A stretch of DNA of 6,919 bases from positions 1-6,919 of the forward strand of contig JANXNO010000212.1 in the NCBI GenBank assembly GCA_025354075.1. The letters run 5' to 3'. Of this stretch, positions 5,488 through 6,919 are shown piece after piece. The first letter of the stretch is position 1. Each line of letters starts with the position of its first letter. Source of the DNA: Burkholderiales bacterium. GTDB taxonomy: Bacteria; Pseudomonadota; Gammaproteobacteria; Burkholderiales; Casimicrobiaceae. A model generated the notes under the pieces. It was not told the origin of the DNA. It did not search any database and saw only the letters and a program-made list of their open reading frames with translations. A program made the translations under genes and the position numbers.

Positions 5488-5740
5488 CACTTACGGTAGT
5501 ACGAGTTTTACTAGAGATTAATTCGCCGTGCTTTACGTCGCAACGCGGTGAGCCCTTGCTTTAGCCTGATATCGCTTTTTCAGCTGACTGACCGGGACCT
5601 TTGCCATTGCCGCCAGAGCGCTCCTTCAAGGGCCGTGAATGTCGCCGTCAACGCTCGATCCACGGCTACCCGCGCCCAGCGCCATCACGTAAAAATATTT
5701 GATACGTCAAGCCACATTTCACGGCACCAGTTGATGCGCG
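5488..5740. other. Intergenic stretch with no recognised gene
   Basis: About 250 bases between the two-domain gene's leader and the clpB promoter. A 66-codon plus-strand frame at 5548-5748 lacks a ribosome-binding site and has no familiar protein features. A 7-bp inverted repeat GCCCTTG/CAAGGGC (5552-5558 and 5627-5633) is too widely spaced to mean much. AT-rich patches near 5505-5525 and 5690-5705 could hold promoters, but nothing can be called firmly. Confidence 0.5.
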
Positions 5741-5743
5741 TCA

Positions 5744-5772
5744 GTTGAAATGACATTGACCAAGCCCACATT
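5744..5772 (+). promoter_or_regulatory. Sigma-32-type heat-shock promoter of clpB
   Basis: GTTGAAA (5744-5750) matches the sigma-32 -35 consensus CTTGAAA at 6 of 7 positions. After a 14-base spacer comes CCCACATT (5765-5772), close to the CCCCATnT -10 consensus. Spacing of 13-15 is normal for this sigma factor. Transcription would begin near 5780, giving a leader of roughly 20-25 bases. clpB is a classic member of the heat-shock regulon, which supports the call. Confidence 0.6.
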
Positions 5773-5790
5773 ACGAGGCAACAACGAATC

Positions 5791-5796
5791 AGGAGG
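5791..5796 (+). promoter_or_regulatory. Strong Shine-Dalgarno of clpB
   Basis: AGGAGG, a full match to the anti-Shine-Dalgarno core, 6 bases before the ATG at 5803. It fixes the start and fits a highly expressed stress protein. Confidence 0.85.
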
Positions 5797-5802
5797 GACG
5801 CC

Positions 5803-6919
5803 ATGCGTTTCGACAAACTTACGACCAAATTTCAGCAGGCTTTTGCCGAAGCGCAATCCATCGCGGTCGGTCTGGATGGCTCACAGATTGAGCCGCAACA
5901 CTTGCTGATGGCCCTGCTGGAGCAGGAAGATGGCGGCACCAAATCGCTGCTGCAACGCGCCGGCGTCAACGTCGCCAAACTGAGCAAGGATTTGCAGGCC
6001 AGCATCGAACGCTTGCCACGCGTGCAGGGCGGTGACGGCAACATCAGTGTGGGCCGCGATCTGAATGGGCTGCTCAATTTGACCGACAAAGAGGCCACCA
6101 AGCGCAACGACCAATTCATCGCGTCCGAGCTCTTTTTGCAGGTGCTGGCGAGTGACAAGTCAGAGACGGGTCGCATCTTTAAGGATTCGGGTGCCAATGC
6201 CAAAACGCTGCAGGCGTCGATTGATGCTGTGCGTGGCGGCGCGGGCATGGACTCGCAAGAGGGCGAAGGCCAGCGTCAGTCGCTTGACAAATACACCGTG
6301 GACCTCACCGAGCGCGCCCGCTCTGGCAAGCTGGACCCAGTGATCGGTCGCGATGACGAAATTCGCCGCGTGATTCAGGTATTGCAACGTCGCACTAAAA
6401 ACAACCCGGTGTTGATCGGTGAGCCCGGCGTGGGCAAAACCGCCATCGTGGAAGGCCTGGCGCAGCGCATCGTCAACGGCGAAGTGCCGGAAGGCCTCAA
6501 GAACAAACGCGTGTTGTCGCTCGACTTCGCGGCAATGCTCGCGGGCGCGAAATATCGCGGTGAATTTGAAGAGCGTTTGAAAGCGGTGCTCAAGGATTTG
6601 GCTAAAGACGAGGGCCAGACCATCGTCTTCATCGACGAGCTGCACACGATGGTGGGCGCGGGCAAAGCCGAGGGCGCGATGGATGCGGGCAACATGTTGA
6701 AGCCCGCGCTCGCTCGCGGCGAACTGCATTGCGTCGGCGCGACCACGCTCGGCGAATATCGCAAATACATCGAAAAGGACGCTGCGCTGGAGCGCCGTTT
6801 CCAGAAGGTGCTGGTGGGTGAGCCGTCAGTCGAATCGACCATCGCGATTCTGCGTGGACTCAAAGAAAAGTACGAAGTGCATCACGGCGTGGACATCACC
6901 GACGCCGCGATTATTGCCG
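5803..6919 (+). CDS. clpB: ATP-dependent chaperone/disaggregase ClpB, N-terminal part
   Basis: The first 372 codons of the Hsp100 disaggregase, which works with DnaK/DnaJ/GrpE to extract proteins from aggregates by threading them through a hexameric ring; the gene runs off the window (full length about 860 aa). [19 protein letters not shown] opens the N-terminal Clp_N substrate-binding domain (about 1-145). A linker leads to the first AAA+ domain from about 160: [20 protein letters not shown], Walker A GEPGVGKT (206-213, Lys212), pore-loop Tyr251 in [10 protein letters not shown], Walker B FIDE with Asp278 and Glu279, sensor-1 GATT, and arginine fingers Arg331/Arg332 in LERRF. These numbers coincide with those of E. 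coli ClpB. The coiled-coil middle domain that would separate ClpB from ClpA/ClpC lies beyond the window, but the N-terminus is ClpB-like. It is preceded by a sigma-32-type promoter and AGGAGG. Confidence 0.97.
   Translation, partial: MRFDKLTTKFQQAFAEAQSIAVGLDGSQIEPQHLLMALLEQEDGGTKSLLQRAGVNVAKLSKDLQASIERLPRVQGGDGNISVGRDLNGLLNLTDKEATKRNDQFIASELFLQVLASDKSETGRIFKDSGANAKTLQASIDAVRGGAGMDSQEGEGQRQSLDKYTVDLTERARSGKLDPVIGRDDEIRRVIQVLQRRTKNNPVLIGEPGVGKTAIVEGLAQRIVNGEVPEGLKNKRVLSLDFAAMLAGAKYRGEFEERLKAVLKDLAKDEGQTIVFIDELHTMVGAGKAEGAMDAGNMLKPALARGELHCVGATTLGEYRKYIEKDAALERRFQKVLVGEPSVESTIAILRGLKEKYEVHHGVDITDAAIIA

Noticed and set aside
5552..5633. Inverted repeat GCCCTTG/CAAGGGC
   Set aside because: Seven bases separated by 68 is expected by chance in a window of this size and has no supporting context.
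6160..6729. 189-codon open frame on the minus strand, with a second one at 6375-6863
   Set aside because: Both are antisense to the first AAA+ domain of clpB, where codon choice in a conserved gene keeps the opposite frames open.

Overview
The window reads as chromosomal DNA of a GC-rich proteobacterium, most likely a betaproteobacterium (Burkholderiales-like). This rests on the style of the proteins: a DctA-type symporter, a CWRR-type Lrp/AsnC regulator, a DUF6356-like protein, a small two-domain conserved protein and a ClpB numbered exactly like the E. coli protein. It is inference from remembered family resemblance, not from a search.

Layout: (1) 1-267 (+), the C-terminal end of a dicarboxylate:cation symporter (dctA). 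(2) 278-367, two REP-like hairpins in inverted orientation, each carrying a GTAG foot, between convergent genes. (3) 425-694 (-), a small DUF6356-like membrane-associated protein. (4) 797-1258 (+), a divergently transcribed Lrp/AsnC regulator. (5) 1259-1387, a convergent intergenic region full of hairpins, including a possible three-way-junction fold directly after the regulator's stop codon. (6) 4817 down to 1388 (-), a tight three-gene operon: a lipoprotein alpha/beta-hydrolase of the TAP/S33 peptidase type, then a NatA-like ABC ATPase, then a NatB-like ABC-2 permease. Both junctions are ATGA stop/start overlaps. (7) 4926-5438 (-), a conserved two-domain protein of unknown function. (8) 5439-5802, a divergent intergenic region with a good sigma-32-type promoter at its right end. 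(9) 5803 to the window end (+), the first 372 codons of clpB, the heat-shock disaggregase.

Functional reading: most genes are housekeeping or common accessory genes. The most cohesive unit is the hydrolase-NatA-NatB operon, where translational coupling suggests that the envelope hydrolase and the exporter serve one process whose substrate is unknown. The asnC/DUF6356 divergent pair looks like a regulator with an adjacent candidate target. clpB appears to be heat-shock controlled and separately transcribed. I see no CRISPR array, tRNA, rRNA, insertion sequence, prophage or clear new defence system.
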